Source of the DNA: Akebia trifoliata
Taxonomy: Eukaryota; Streptophyta; Magnoliopsida; Ranunculales; Lardizabalaceae
Assembly (NCBI GenBank): GCA_017979445.1
Contig: CM030718.1
Span: 29,507,021 to 29,571,020 of the forward strand
DNA: 64,000 nt
Direction of reading: 5' to 3'
Shown piece by piece: positions 1 through 10,253 of the stretch. The notes below the pieces were generated by a model that was not told where the DNA came from, ran no database searches, and saw only the letters and a list, made by a program, of their open reading frames with translations. The position numbers and the translations under genes were made by a program. Every line of letters starts with the position of its first letter. Positions within the stretch are counted from its first letter, which is position 1.

Positions 1-439
1 GGACCGAGTTAAGAGGGGACATGAACATACTTTTAATAATAGAAGACATGGCTTTAGAAATAATTAAGTAACGGAACAAGACTCATTCAGCCAATGCCAA
101 ATATTTTGGGACAAGGCTTTGAAGAAGACATGTGATACTTATCAAAAAAAAAAAAAAAGAAGATGACATGATGATCACAAATTTTGATTGCCTAACTTCA
201 AACTTCAATGAGGATTTGGTTCACCTCTAGGTTCTCCATATGATCATTTCAGTTGCAAGAAACTCACTCCGAATGGGTAATAAAGAAATTTGGCTTGGAT
301 ATTGACGAGGAGGAATTTAAATTTAACAAATCATAAAAATAAAATCTCTTTTTTAGTGTTATACTTGTCTTGAATATATGGATTTGTGGACAATATCCGG
401 CCTTAAGATATGCATGACGAATGCTTGATGCACAAACAT

Positions 440-2045
440 TAAGGAGACAATGTTCAGTTGGACATGATCAGGACATTCTTCTAGAAAAAGGCAGATGAAG
501 GTTGACTTAAAATTAACTTTGATGGGGTGGTTAATCAAACCAAAAAAGGTGTAAGCTTTATTTATTTTTATTTTTTTGAAAATTAAGGGGGGGTTAGGCA
601 GACCCCCAACCAGAAAACAGAAGGCCCTTACATTCTTTCATAGACGTGCCCGTAGACATCCTTACATATGATGGTCTTGAGATTAGTAGGGAGGCTTAAA
701 GGATCCAACCTAATGCTACCAGGGTCAGTAAGGTAACTAGCTAAGAAATCCGCAGCTTGATTTGTCTCTCTAAAGCAGAAGGAGAAGTCAATCTTGTGGA
801 ACAATAAGGCTTTAGCTTTGATGACTTTGACCAGCTTCTCTTCTTTCCAAGGGGTCTTGTTTAGGTCATTTATGCAGTCGATAACTATTTTTTAGTCCAC
901 TCTAACATTCAGGGCTCTAATGTGAAAGGTATTTGCCATGTCCAAACCTTTAAGAATCGCTTGAAGCTCATAGTACAGAATTGATTCCCCATGGGTGGTT
1001 TCCGCCAATGCTCCTATTGTTCTTCCTTGGTCATCTCTGATTATAGCTCTTTCTCCCCCCACATTGCCTCTGAGGGAGCCATCAGTGTTGAGCGCACATT
1101 CACCTTGAATAGGCTTGATCCATTTGCATCTCATGGTGTTTTTTACCTCGAATTTAGAGTTGATGTTTCATGAGTTCATAAACTCTCTGTTTGCAGCGTT
1201 GTCCTCAGTGGTTGTGTCTATGCTTTTAGTTCTAAGGATGACATCTCTAATGATGAAATTTTCCAACAGATTTGAAGGAAGAAAGCTATTCTTGAAGATT
1301 CTTCTGCATCTTTCTAGTCATATGTGGTGTATGAATGCATTAAAATCAAGCTTTTTAACGAGTGAGCGTAAGGAATTCCCCTTGATGTGGTTACTCAACC
1401 ATTCTACCTCAGAATCCTAGTGTTTGTTTAAATGGTTGATGTTACTTCTCTTTAACAATCTCTGCCACAACCCAAAGGCATAGTCACACTCAAGGAATAA
1501 GTGACTTTCATTTTCAGGGGCATTCCTGCAGAAGCAACATTTCGAGTGTTGGGTAATTCCCATGGCCATTAGTTTGTCATGGGTTTTAAGACCTTGTTCA
1601 ATCCAAGCCATGAGGTAGCACTATGTCTCTTGATGTTGTTAGAGAACCAAACTAACTTGTGCCAGGTGACTTGTGGGTTGGGTTGTTGCAAGGCTTTGTA
1701 AGCAGATTTCAACGTGAATACACCTTTCGGATCTGATTTCCATATCACTTTGTCTTCTTCAGTGCCATCCAACTCCAAGGTTCGAATGTTGTCCCATATG
1801 AGCCCCAAGGTGGCAGTCAAATGCATAGGGAGAATCCATAAGTCTTGGCGAATCAAAGAACTCACTTTTGTTTCCCCGTGAAGCCTTAACTCTATGTCGG
1901 TCTCTTGTTGCCTATTGTGCATCAGGATCCCTACAGCGCTCCAAGGATCATGCCATATGTAGGTGTAAGCTTTATTATTACAGAATCACAAGGCACATTT
2001 ATTGCAGCAGGTGCATGGAAAAGGAGTAAGCAGGCCTAGAAAACG
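440..2045 (+). mobile_element. Remnant RNase H domain of an older non-LTR element, split by a younger LINE
   Basis: Plus-strand codons just before 547 read KINFDGVVNQTKKGVSFI. After skipping 563-1960 they continue ITESQGTFIAAGAWKR up to about 2040. This is the start of an RNase H fold as found at the C-terminus of plant LINEs and in RVT_3 proteins (first catalytic Asp in the NFDG context). The codon preceding LKINFDG is TGA where related proteins have Trp, so the copy is dead. The domain runs continuously only if the intervening minus-strand LINE and one copy of its 16-bp target duplication are removed. The outer limits are uncertain. Confidence 0.6.
563..1960 (-). mobile_element. 5'-truncated L1-type LINE with zinc-binding RT tail and RNase H
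   Basis: Both sides carry the identical 16-mer AGGTGTAAGCTTTATT (547-562 and 1961-1976), a target-site duplication typical of target-primed reverse transcription. Reading minus, the order is the post-RT region (1922-1569), a zf-RVT block around 1417-1611 with the CCFC...H...C pattern, then an RNase H domain at 892-1134 (LNTDGSL, then an ELQAILKGL helix). The 3' end near 563-585 is A-rich on the minus strand. The reverse transcriptase and endonuclease are missing (5' truncation), and frameshifts break the frame. The perfect duplication suggests a fairly recent insertion. Confidence 0.85.
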
Positions 2046-2394
2046 AAATTCTGTCATCCAAGAAGAGTATGAAGAAAGTTTATCGTCAAGTTTGTGATCA
2101 GAATAAAAGTTTTGACACCTCAGGCAGCTACAATTGTTTGTCTAATTGGTACGCTATCTAGGCTATGTTCCATCAAAGACGTGGCTGATCAACTAGTACA
2201 AAAGAGCACCTATCTAAACCGAAAGTCTTCAACTAAAAACAAAAAAAAAACTCCCTCTGAACCGCTTAGCCCAAAACCCAAAATCGAAAACAACACATCT
2301 TGCAAGGAATTCTCCTTTCCATCAAACACTCTTGTCATTCTGTTCCAGCCAGATGCCCCAACAAATATAAAAAAGGGTTAATGTCCACAGGATT

Positions 2395-2745
2395 CTACTT
2401 TTCAAAGGAAGATTTTTAACAGCCTAACTCTCAAACAAAGCATGAACAGAAGGAGGAAGACACCACTGGAAACCAAACAAAGACACAAAATGTGCCTAGA
2501 CTTCGCTAGCAAAGGGACAATGGATAAGAACATGATTAACAAAAATATTCCTTGTTGGATTTGCAAAGGAAGCAAGTTCACAAAAATATCCCCTCTAGAC
2601 ATCAAATGGTCCAAAGTAATAATGTTTCCCAAGACCGCAGACCAAATAAAGAAGGAAATTTTAGAGGGAACCTTGGAGCCCCAAATTGCAAAACCTGGAA
2701 AGGATGATGGTTGAACAAAAGACAAAGAATTGAACAGGTTACCAA
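2395..2745 (-). mobile_element. Degenerate LINE fragment (zf-RVT region)
   Basis: Minus-strand translation from about 2740 gives FAIWGSKVPSKISFFIW followed by LGNIITLDHLMSRG. This is the conserved stretch just before the zinc-binding block at the C-terminus of plant L1-type reverse transcriptases (usual form K-x-P-x-K-x-x-F-F-x-W ... T-x-D-x-L-x-x-R). Downstream the frame decays. No target duplication was seen. Confidence 0.6.
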
Positions 2746-2840
2746 GACAAATATTCTTGGGTGCTTTCTGTTTTTAATCAGCGAAAGAATTTGCTTCAAC
2801 TCTAGGAATGAAATATAAAATTGGACATAAATAATCAACT

Positions 2841-3525
2841 GTTTTTTTTATTATATAAAATTTGAAGGAGTTCGAGGATTTTTTTTAATACGTAATTTAG
2901 GGATTATTTACAATATCAATGCAGTGAGTTGCGTTCGCATGGTGGGGTTTGAAACAAAAAGGACTTGATTACTCAGAAGCAGCAAGAAGCAAGTGTTGCC
3001 GAAAAAATAAGCCATCTTCTGAACCAAAATGACCAGGAATCCAGAGATTCCGATGTCACAAATATATAATAGTACAGCTACAGATGGGAAAAGAGAAGGG
3101 ATGGGATAGAGTTTCTAAGGTGACACATTAAGGGTTGCATTCAAAACATAAAAATTTGAAAAGGCTTGGAGTAGAATAGCATAGGTCTTATCACAGGAGC
3201 TCGCATGTTCACTGATTTTGTAATCAATAAAAGGATTGGAAAAAAGATGTGGCACCAAATAGACAAACATTGATTTACTTCAATCAACAATTTTAAGCTC
3301 ATTTGGTTTTGCAATAGTACAATTTTATGCCAATCCAAACAGGACTTTGACAGCTTAAGTGCAGTTCAGATAATCATCAAACTGCTAATATCTAATGGTA
3401 CACCAAGCATATGATTTGAGCCTCTATGAAAAAGTTCAACAAAACATGAGTGTGTATGTCATTGTACTTCGTCATGCATAGAGAAACTATTATTTCTTGA
3501 TGATGAGATAAATATATATATATAT
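2841..3525. other. Intergenic, no gene seen
   Basis: AT-rich sequence with short open frames that lack coding character. I recognise no protein, RNA gene or clear repeat here. Confidence 0.5.
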
Positions 3526-3528
3526 ATA

Positions 3529-3937
3529 GGGGGCAGTTCAAGGGCCATATGAGAAAACATATGAAAAAACTTTCGTTTTTCAAAATAAGAGTTAGAGGTT
3601 TTGGATTGAGCTGATTTTTTGCAAGGATGGTCACTATGATGAAAAGATCATCCTCACAAAAAATCAGCTCAATCAGAAACTTCTAAATCCATCAAAAGTG
3701 ATTTACAAATTAGTGATAAAAATTGGTAAAAAATCGACGGTCCACATTCTAAATCACTTTTAATGGGGTTAGAAGTTTCAGATTGGGCTGATTTTTTTTT
3801 GGATGATCTTCCCATCATAGAGATCATCCTCACAAAAAATCAACTCAATCCAAAATTTCTAACCCATATTTTAAAATTTTATTAAAAACGAAAGTTTTTA
3901 CATATGTTTTCTCATATGGCCCTTGAACCTGACCCAT
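3529..3937. mobile_element. Double-hairpin MITE, copy 1 (TA-flanked)
   Basis: The ends are inverted repeats: TCAAGGGCCATATGAGAAAA near 3537 and its complement near 3903-3925. Inside are two hairpins, about 3591-3690 and 3769-3865, both built from a module containing GCTGATTTTTT and GGATGATC. The right hairpin is roughly the reverse complement of the left, so the element is a palindrome of palindromes. A spacer with GACGGTCCA lies between them. It sits in a TA microsatellite, consistent with a TA target. It has no coding capacity. Confidence 0.75.
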
Positions 3938-3951
3938 ATATATATATATAT

Positions 3952-3982
<31 letters not shown>
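3938..3982. repeat. (TA)n followed by (TAGA)n microsatellite
   Basis: A run of TA dinucleotides passes into TAGA tetranucleotides, directly abutting the right end of the MITE. Confidence 0.9.
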
Positions 3983-5370
3983 GTAATAAATAGATAACCA
4001 TCTCCAATATTAGAACAAACTCATAATTTTCTTAGGTTACCAAATAAAAAAATAAAAGAAAAGAATCATAATCCTATATTTTAAACTAGTCAAGCTGGCA
4101 TACATGGTCTGGGTAGATTTGGTTATAAATGTTTCCAAGTAAACAACCAAAATTATATGGTGGTAGAAAAAATCAAAACTGACAAAACAGTTAACCTCCT
4201 AAAAACTTGAGCTTTACATTAGAAGTAGATTCTAGAGAATATAGTCAATGGATACTCAGTACATCATCGCTTGAGAGTCAACTGAACGACAACACAGACG
4301 TGGCATAATAACTAGCCAGTATTTTAATAATCTTACCTCGGTATGAGTATATCTATGGTAAATCGTCTAACTTATGTATTTCTTTTTATTTTGCAGTTTT
4401 TGAGTTCTATAAATTTATCAACAAAAAAAAAAATGAAAGCTTTGTTTAAGGGAAAAAAAGTATGGCATACTCACACCTCACTGGAAAGAAAAGACTCGTA
4501 TACCCTCGACCCATTTTTAAACATTGCCAGTTTCAACATAAATTGCTTGGCATTAAAATGTTTCAGCAATAATTGGTTTAAATCGTACAAACAAATCTGG
4601 ACCTAAAAACAGAATTTGGTAAGAAGACTTGAACCAGAAATCGAATCGCAACTGATAATGTATTGCTCCAAATCCAATAATAGACATAGTTATTAACTAA
4701 GCACACTGATTTGCAATGAAGTGGGAGGTTAATTACTAGAAGCAGCAGGAAGTGGGGTGGCAATCGAAGTAGTAACAAGCTCATACAATGGGGGAAAAAA
4801 AAGGTGTCGAGATCCCACTGAAAGTGGATGTTGGTAAATTACTCCTATGAGTTCTTAACAGGAGCCCTCGTAATCTTGCAGATTACAACAACGAGATCGA
4901 TGAGGCAGTGTTCATTCCCCATGACCGACGTTGATGGTTGTTTTGATCTGATTTCATTACAGAACATTACAAACTCAGGGGATTAAATGTATAATATCTT
5001 GTGATGTGCATTCGATGTTGCACATTTTAGTTTAAAATTAACAGAGTACAGTATAATTATACAAAAGTGCAAGGATACAGAATGATCTTGTATTATTCAT
5101 GAACAGGATAATCCTACTTGTTAACAATTTACTCTGAATATCTGAATTATAAGTTGATTCCAAGAAAATGTATAATACAATCAACACTGCCTTCATTGAC
5201 ATGTTTTACATCCAAAATTCGATAAGCATTCATTTGGTAACATGGTCACATACAATTACATTAGCATTAAAATAATAACAACATTTCAAGACAAGTAATC
5301 GATGGAATGCAACTGCAATTGTTCATAATAAATAAATAAAACAAAACCTCAGCACAAAGAAATTATTACC
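3983..5370. other. Intergenic, 3' side of RPL17
   Basis: No gene recognised. The sequence is AT-rich with short spurious frames. The part next to 5370 is presumably the 3' UTR and terminator of RPL17. Confidence 0.5.
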
Positions 5371-5395
5371 TAGACTAGACTAGACTAGACTAGAC
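5371..5395. repeat. (TAGAC)5 pentanucleotide repeat overlapping the RPL17 stop codon
   Basis: Five copies of TAGAC on the plus strand. On the coding strand the first TCTAG units supply the TAG stop at 5392-5390, and further in-frame stops recur downstream. Confidence 0.95.
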
Positions 5396-6124
5396 AAGCT
5401 CAATGTAGGCCATGGGGGCATTGTCCCCACGGCGGGGCAGCGTTCTTATGATTCTTGTGTAGCCTCCATTTCTCTCCCCATAACGATCTGGGACCTCAGC
5501 AAACAAGGCGTGGACGATCTGCTTTTCGTAAATGAAACCCAAAGCTTGTCGCCGCTTATGAAGAGAGCCGTCTTTGGCTAAGGTGATCATTTTATCTACG
5601 TACTTCCTCATGGCACTAGCCCTAGCTCTAGTGGTCTTGATTCTACCATGTTTGAGGAGTTGAGTAGTGAGGCCTCGTAGTAGGGCTTTACGCTGGTCAG
5701 GAGGACGGTTGAGCTTTGGAACTCGCCTCCCATGTCTCATTGCGTAGAATCGGCCTCCACTTTCGATGACAACGAAGTTGTACTCCAAGTTAGATTGATC
5801 TGCAAGAGAAACATCGGATGGAATGGAAGAGATTTGTTAGTTTGTACTCAGTAGTTAGGGTTACTGAACTGTTGAGAAACATAATTTGAACAACAAGTAG
5901 AGACTAGAGAGAGAGAGAGGGAAATTACCGAGTGAAAGAAGGGGATTTAGTGGAGAGAGACCTGTGAAAGAGCGGAGGAGCGGTTTGGGTGATGTTTGGG
6001 TAGAGAATTTGAGTTGAGAAGAGGAGGGAAAGCGAAGAGAAGGTGGGGTTGAAGTTGAAGGAAGGGCAGACCTAAGAGAGGCCATACACCAAGTTGATGA
6101 ACCACACGCCATTGCCATGGCCAT
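5390..6124 (-). CDS. RPL17: Plastid 50S ribosomal protein L17 (bL17c)
   Basis: Exons are 6124-5929 and 5799-5390 (196 + 410 nt), giving 201 aa. The intron has GT-AG ends and splits an Asp codon (G|AT). Residues 1 to about 75 are Ser/Thr/Pro-rich with few acidic residues, typical of a chloroplast transit peptide. The mature part starts near [15 protein letters not shown] and carries the bL17 signatures [20 protein letters not shown] and [20 protein letters not shown], ending [14 protein letters not shown]. bL17 is an rRNA-binding protein of the large subunit near the exit tunnel; here it would act in the chloroplast ribosome. The length matches plant orthologues, which extend bacterial L17 at the N-terminus. 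The start is the first Met of the transit peptide; Met3 and Met5 are close alternatives. Its stop lies inside a pentanucleotide repeat, and a MITE lies 230-420 bp upstream. Confidence 0.96.
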
Positions 6125-6165
6125 TGATGAAACTCTCTATCAGCTTCCCTTTCTTTGCTTGAGAG

Positions 6166-6188
6166 GCCTCTCTCTCTCTCTCTCTCTA
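6166..6188. repeat. (TC)n / (GA)n microsatellite in the RPL17 5' leader
   Basis: About 11 dinucleotide units, 40-65 bp upstream of the RPL17 ATG. On the coding strand it reads as GA repeats. Such tracts are common in plant leaders and core promoters. Confidence 0.85.
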
Positions 6189-6352
6189 CAATCTACAAAC
6201 GCTACAGAGGATTTATCCACAAATCTTGTCTCCCTCTTTCATTCACGTTTTGAGAAAGCCACGTATTAACGATTTTCAGCGAGACGAGATGAATCGGACG
6301 AGTCAAAGCCTCCCAAAACTTATTTAAAAGAGTCCTGATAAAATGACTCAGC

Positions 6353-6542
6353 AGGTGCCATACTCAATCGACTCCCTGACGTGGACAAGTTCAGGAACCG
6401 CGATCTTACGCCTTGGAATACACGGCTCCCTTGGGATACGCTTTTTATGATGTAGTACAATCGTGTATCCCAAGGCGTACTGATTCCCAAACTTGTCATT
6501 TTTGAACTTGTCATGTCACGGAGTCGATTGTGCATGCCACCT
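6353..6542. mobile_element. MITE in the RPL17 promoter (family shared with 38842-39030)
   Basis: The imperfect terminal inverted repeats are about 40 bp. The left starts AGGTGCCATACTCAATCGAC; the complement of the right end starts AGGTGGCATGCACAATCGAC. An inner pair is also inverted (GTGTATCCCAAGGCGTAC against GTACGCCTTGG-type sequence in the left arm). It is non-coding and lies 229-418 bp upstream of the RPL17 start codon. Confidence 0.75.
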
Positions 6543-6783
6543 AGTAAGTAATCTTATAACAACTCTATTTAAAATGATTTAAGAATAATGCCGATGATTG
6601 GACCTCATAACGCACGACTTGATGTGAAAGTCTATAGGAATCATAGATGTTTTTTCAAGTCAAAATGTGCCATATGAGGTCCAATCTTGAGGGAATTCTA
6701 GCAGGATTCATCTTTAAATATAGATATATTCAAATTATTTAAATAGGAGTTATTACTCTTAGATTAATATATATATATATATA

Positions 6784-7162
6784 GGGTCCCGTTCGCCACC
6801 CTTAGTTTTAACCACACACTTTAAAAACGCGTTTTGTCTTACATGGGTTAGAAGTTTCGGAATGAGCTGATTTTTGGTGAGGATGATCTCTATGGTGAGG
6901 AGATCATCCTCACCAAAAATCAGCTCATTCCAAAACTTCTAACCCCATCAAAATGATTTACAAAAAATGGACGGTCCACGATTTTTCAACGTGTAAACAT
7001 GGGGCTAAACATTTCGGAATTGGCTGATTTTTGGGAGGATCTTCTAATCATAGAGATCATCCTCACCAAAAATCAGCTCATTCCAAAACTTCTAACCCAT
7101 GTAGGACAAAAACGTTGTTAAAGTGTGTGGTAAAACTTAGGGTGTTTGAACATTTCCCATAT
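6784..7162. mobile_element. Double-hairpin MITE, copy 2 (TA-flanked)
   Basis: Terminal inverted repeats: the left arm includes CACACTTTAAAAACG; the right arm has its degenerate complement around 7105-7130. Two internal hairpins, about 6848-6948 and 7008-7100, use the same module as copies 1 and 3 (AGAAGTTT...GCTGATTTTTGG...GGATGATC). The right half is close to the reverse complement of the left half. A GGACGGTCCA spacer lies between. TA repeats flank both sides. Confidence 0.8.
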
Positions 7163-7167
7163 ATATT

Positions 7168-7530
7168 ATATATATATGGGAAATGTTCAGCACCAAACAT
7201 TTTGGCAAAACATTTTTCAAAACATGGGTTAGAAGTTTTGGAATGGGCTGATTTTTGGTGAGGATGATCTCTACGGTGAGGAGATCATCCTCACCAAAAA
7301 TCAGCCCATTCCAAAACTTCTAATCCCATCAAAAACAGTTTACAAAAAATGGACGGTCCCATTTTTTCAGCTTATAAACATGGGTTAGAAGTTTTGGAAT
7401 GGGCTGGTTTTTGGTGAGGATGATCTCCTCACCGTAGAGATCATCCTCACCAAAAATCAGCCCATTCCAAATTTCTAACTCATGTTTTGAAAAATGTTTT
7501 GCCAAAAAGTTGGCCATTGAACGCCTCCCA
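7168..7530. mobile_element. Double-hairpin MITE, copy 3 (TA-flanked)
   Basis: The ends are inverted: CATTTTGGCAAAACATTTTT near 7198 and its complement near 7485-7505. The hairpins at about 7206-7325 and 7382-7485 have nearly perfect 44-47 bp stems. Their loop regions are exact reverse complements of each other (CTCTACGGTGAGGAG against CTCCTCACCGTAGAG), so the whole element folds as one long palindrome as well as two small ones. High arm identity suggests it is the youngest of the three copies. It is separated from copy 2 only by a TA run. Confidence 0.85.
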
Positions 7531-7545
7531 TATATATATATATAT

Positions 7546-8616
7546 TTCAGATAGATGACAAACTTTGTTGCAAAATAAGCCTAATAAAGGTAAAGTAAGT
7601 CATCTACATTTACATTTTGTACCTTCTCACTTACTTTTGTCTCTCACTCCTATCGGATTGAGAGAAATGAAGAGAAAAGAAACTAATTAACAGAAAAGAA
7701 AGAGAGAAGGAATCTAGTTTATTTCCATCTTGTTTAGTTTAACAATAGAAAATTTAAATTTGGTAAAAAAAAATGTAGAGTTGTAATTTTTAGTGTTTTT
7801 ATTAGTCATGAGTATTTCTTTTCTCTCCCATTTAGAGAGAGAGAGGAAAAACTAACCCGTTTAACGGTGTGTCTGGATTAAGAGAAATGGAGAGAAAAAA
7901 AAAAGAATAAAAAAAAGAATTTCTCTCCATTTCTATTGTTTGGATTGTTAAGTGAGGAGAGAAAAGAAAAATAATGGAGAGAAATGAGAGAAAAATGAGC
8001 CATGTTATACCAAACATGCATGCACTTATAAATTTGCCTACATGCGCTCTAGTTAAATTATGTTAAGGATGCACCTAAACAAATATACTCTTCTATAAGT
8101 ATATACATGAGTATACATACATGATAACTATTTGGGTCATTTTTGCATGGCCATAGCCTGCAACTTATGCATAATATCTAGTTAATTTTTTATTGGATAA
8201 AATTTAGTCGTTTTATGTTTTGGAGATTACGGGGTAAAAGATAAAAAATAATGAAGTGGGTTAAAGGAGTAAAGAGAAAATATAGTGAAATTAGAAGGGT
8301 GAAAAAGAAAGACAATAAAGTGGATCCCACAAAAATTATAGTTGGATGGAATGTTTATCCTAGGTGGATGGAAGTTTGTCCCTCACAAAAATTGACCCTA
8401 CAGTTTTTTATTTTATTATATAGATATGCCTTTTAAAGGTTCTTGTGATCTATATATATATATATATGTCAGCACATTCAAGATTCTCCCGGTTGAGCAT
8501 TGGGTGAGTGTTTGCATGCCTGTTAATGGGATTTAATTTGCTATGAATTTTTAATTGGATTGTTGTCGTAACTGTGCTTTTCTTGGACGTTTCGGTTGAT
8601 CACTTGACTTTATTTA
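7546..8616. other. Intergenic, GAGA-rich, with a possible degenerate MITE
   Basis: The sequence around 7620-8020 is rich in GAGAGAAATG/CATTTCTCTC motifs and contains GTGTGTCTGGATTAAGAG near 7868, resembling the termini of the element at 61308-61592. I cannot fix its ends. No gene seen. Confidence 0.4.
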
Positions 8617-10253
8617 CATGTGCTCATCTATTCGAGGTGTGAAGTAAGCACTTTGTTGTTCTCACAACCAACATGACTAGTGATTTGTGGCTCACAGCAC
8701 AGAAGATTGGCCATCAGCTTGAGCATTATTATAAAGCGTCCTCACTTACATTTGCAATTCAAGACAGACAACAAGTCTAATTTTTTGTCTTTCATTTTCA
8801 GATAAATATGGATGACAACATAGTCATAGACATGTTATTCTTCTATCCCCTTGCTTGTTAAATAGCATGTACATTGAGTACTTCCTACAAGAGCATACAG
8901 CTTTGCAGTACCTAACAGCTTTGCATGTTTTCCAAAGTACTAGACATGAATGAAATATTGACTGATTGAGAATGAACAGCACGCAGTTTTGGACCTTTAA
9001 CTTGACTGTTTTATGACTTCAGTTCTCACTTGTGTTGGAGGTTTGTTTCATTGATTTATTGTCTCTACCACTTAACATTCTAAGTTTTTCATCAGATAAT
9101 ATGGAGGTACCTTTCTTTGAGCCTTTTGAAATCCAGAAATTACAAGAAATCTCGATGTTACATTTGTCCCTTTGAAATCAAGATTTTGAAATGAATCTCA
9201 AAGGTTTATGGACCCCTTTGAAAACCATAGAAATTTTGACAGCAGCAATGATCTCGGCTTTGAGAGACTCGGCAAACTCTCACATCTTAACCTTAAGCAT
9301 GTCCACATTAAACATTTCGACCTTGAGTTTGTTGATGGTTTCAATACGCCTGTATCAGTCTGCCATAAACCCACCAGTTTCACTTCCCTATCAACCAATG
9401 TACCGTCTAACTTACTAATATGAATCTCCTTTGCATCGGTCTGTGCTTCCAAATCCCTTGTGGGTTCTATGGATTTGTCTCTTCTCTCTATGGGACTTGT
9501 GGCTGTCAACCTTTGGTAACATGAGTCACTTAAAACCATACCTTTGGTACCTAGTGTTATAGGGTTAACAAATTCTTCACCTTGCACTTGAGACTCACAC
9601 TAACTTGCTGTCTTTAGTTCTTCCGAATTCAATCAAACTCTCTTTGAAATTCCGCCTCAAAGAAACACTGAAGGTATGGAAGAGAAGAATGTAATATGCT
9701 CAATTTTGAGATCATGCAAAGTATTTATGATTGAATGTCAATTCTGCATAATTCCTAAAATTATACTAGATATATGATACAGATTTATGTACAATAGTTA
9801 TGGTACATAAAGTGCACGTTCTTGATTAAAGCATTTTGATGGCTACTTTGAAAGATTGCTTCATCAAATAATGCCTTCATAAATGGTAACTTGGGGAAAA
9901 TGATTTTGCACGAAGATAACCCAAATTGGGAGACATGAATTCTCTCTCTTACCTTTAATTGCAAAAAGTGGTGGTGGCACCTAGCCTAGAAGGTGGTGAC
10001 TATGGGAAAAATGATGAGATTCATGATGCTGTAAGTCGAAAGCTTTCTATGATGCATTCTTTCACTTGCATGTAATTTAACTCCGGTTGAGGTGGATTGA
10101 TTCTAGTATCTTGGGGATATTGATCTTGTTGAATAGTTAGGTATGAATGAGAAAGAGTTAAAGCAGAAGTTCGATTTGGATATAGAAAGGAAGGACAGGA
10201 GCATGGATGAAATGGCTCAAGAAGCAGATGAGTATCAAAAGCTTTTCTCATAG
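8617..10253 (+). pseudogene. FHIT-like HIT-family pseudogene (bis(5'-adenosyl)-triphosphatase)
   Basis: Three blocks match plant FHIT in the right order. Block 1 (8617-8775) reads HVLIYSRCEV, then after a 1-nt loss near 8646 continues KHFVVLTTNMTSDLWLTAQK...HYYKASSLTFAIQD. Block 2 (about 9984-10030) reads GGDYGKNDEIHDA followed by a GTAAGT donor. Block 3 (10141-10253) reads NEKELKQKFDLDIERKDR then SMDEMAQEADEYQKLF and a stop close to the normal C-terminus. FHIT enzymes hydrolyse Ap3A/Ap4A using a His triad (HxHxHxx). That triad segment, normally between blocks 1 and 2, is not found, and neither is the N-terminal substrate region. The frameshift, missing active site, absent N-terminus and mismatched phase between blocks 2 and 3 make this a pseudogene, probably from a genomic (intron-containing) duplicate. 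It could not make an active enzyme as read. Confidence 0.78.
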
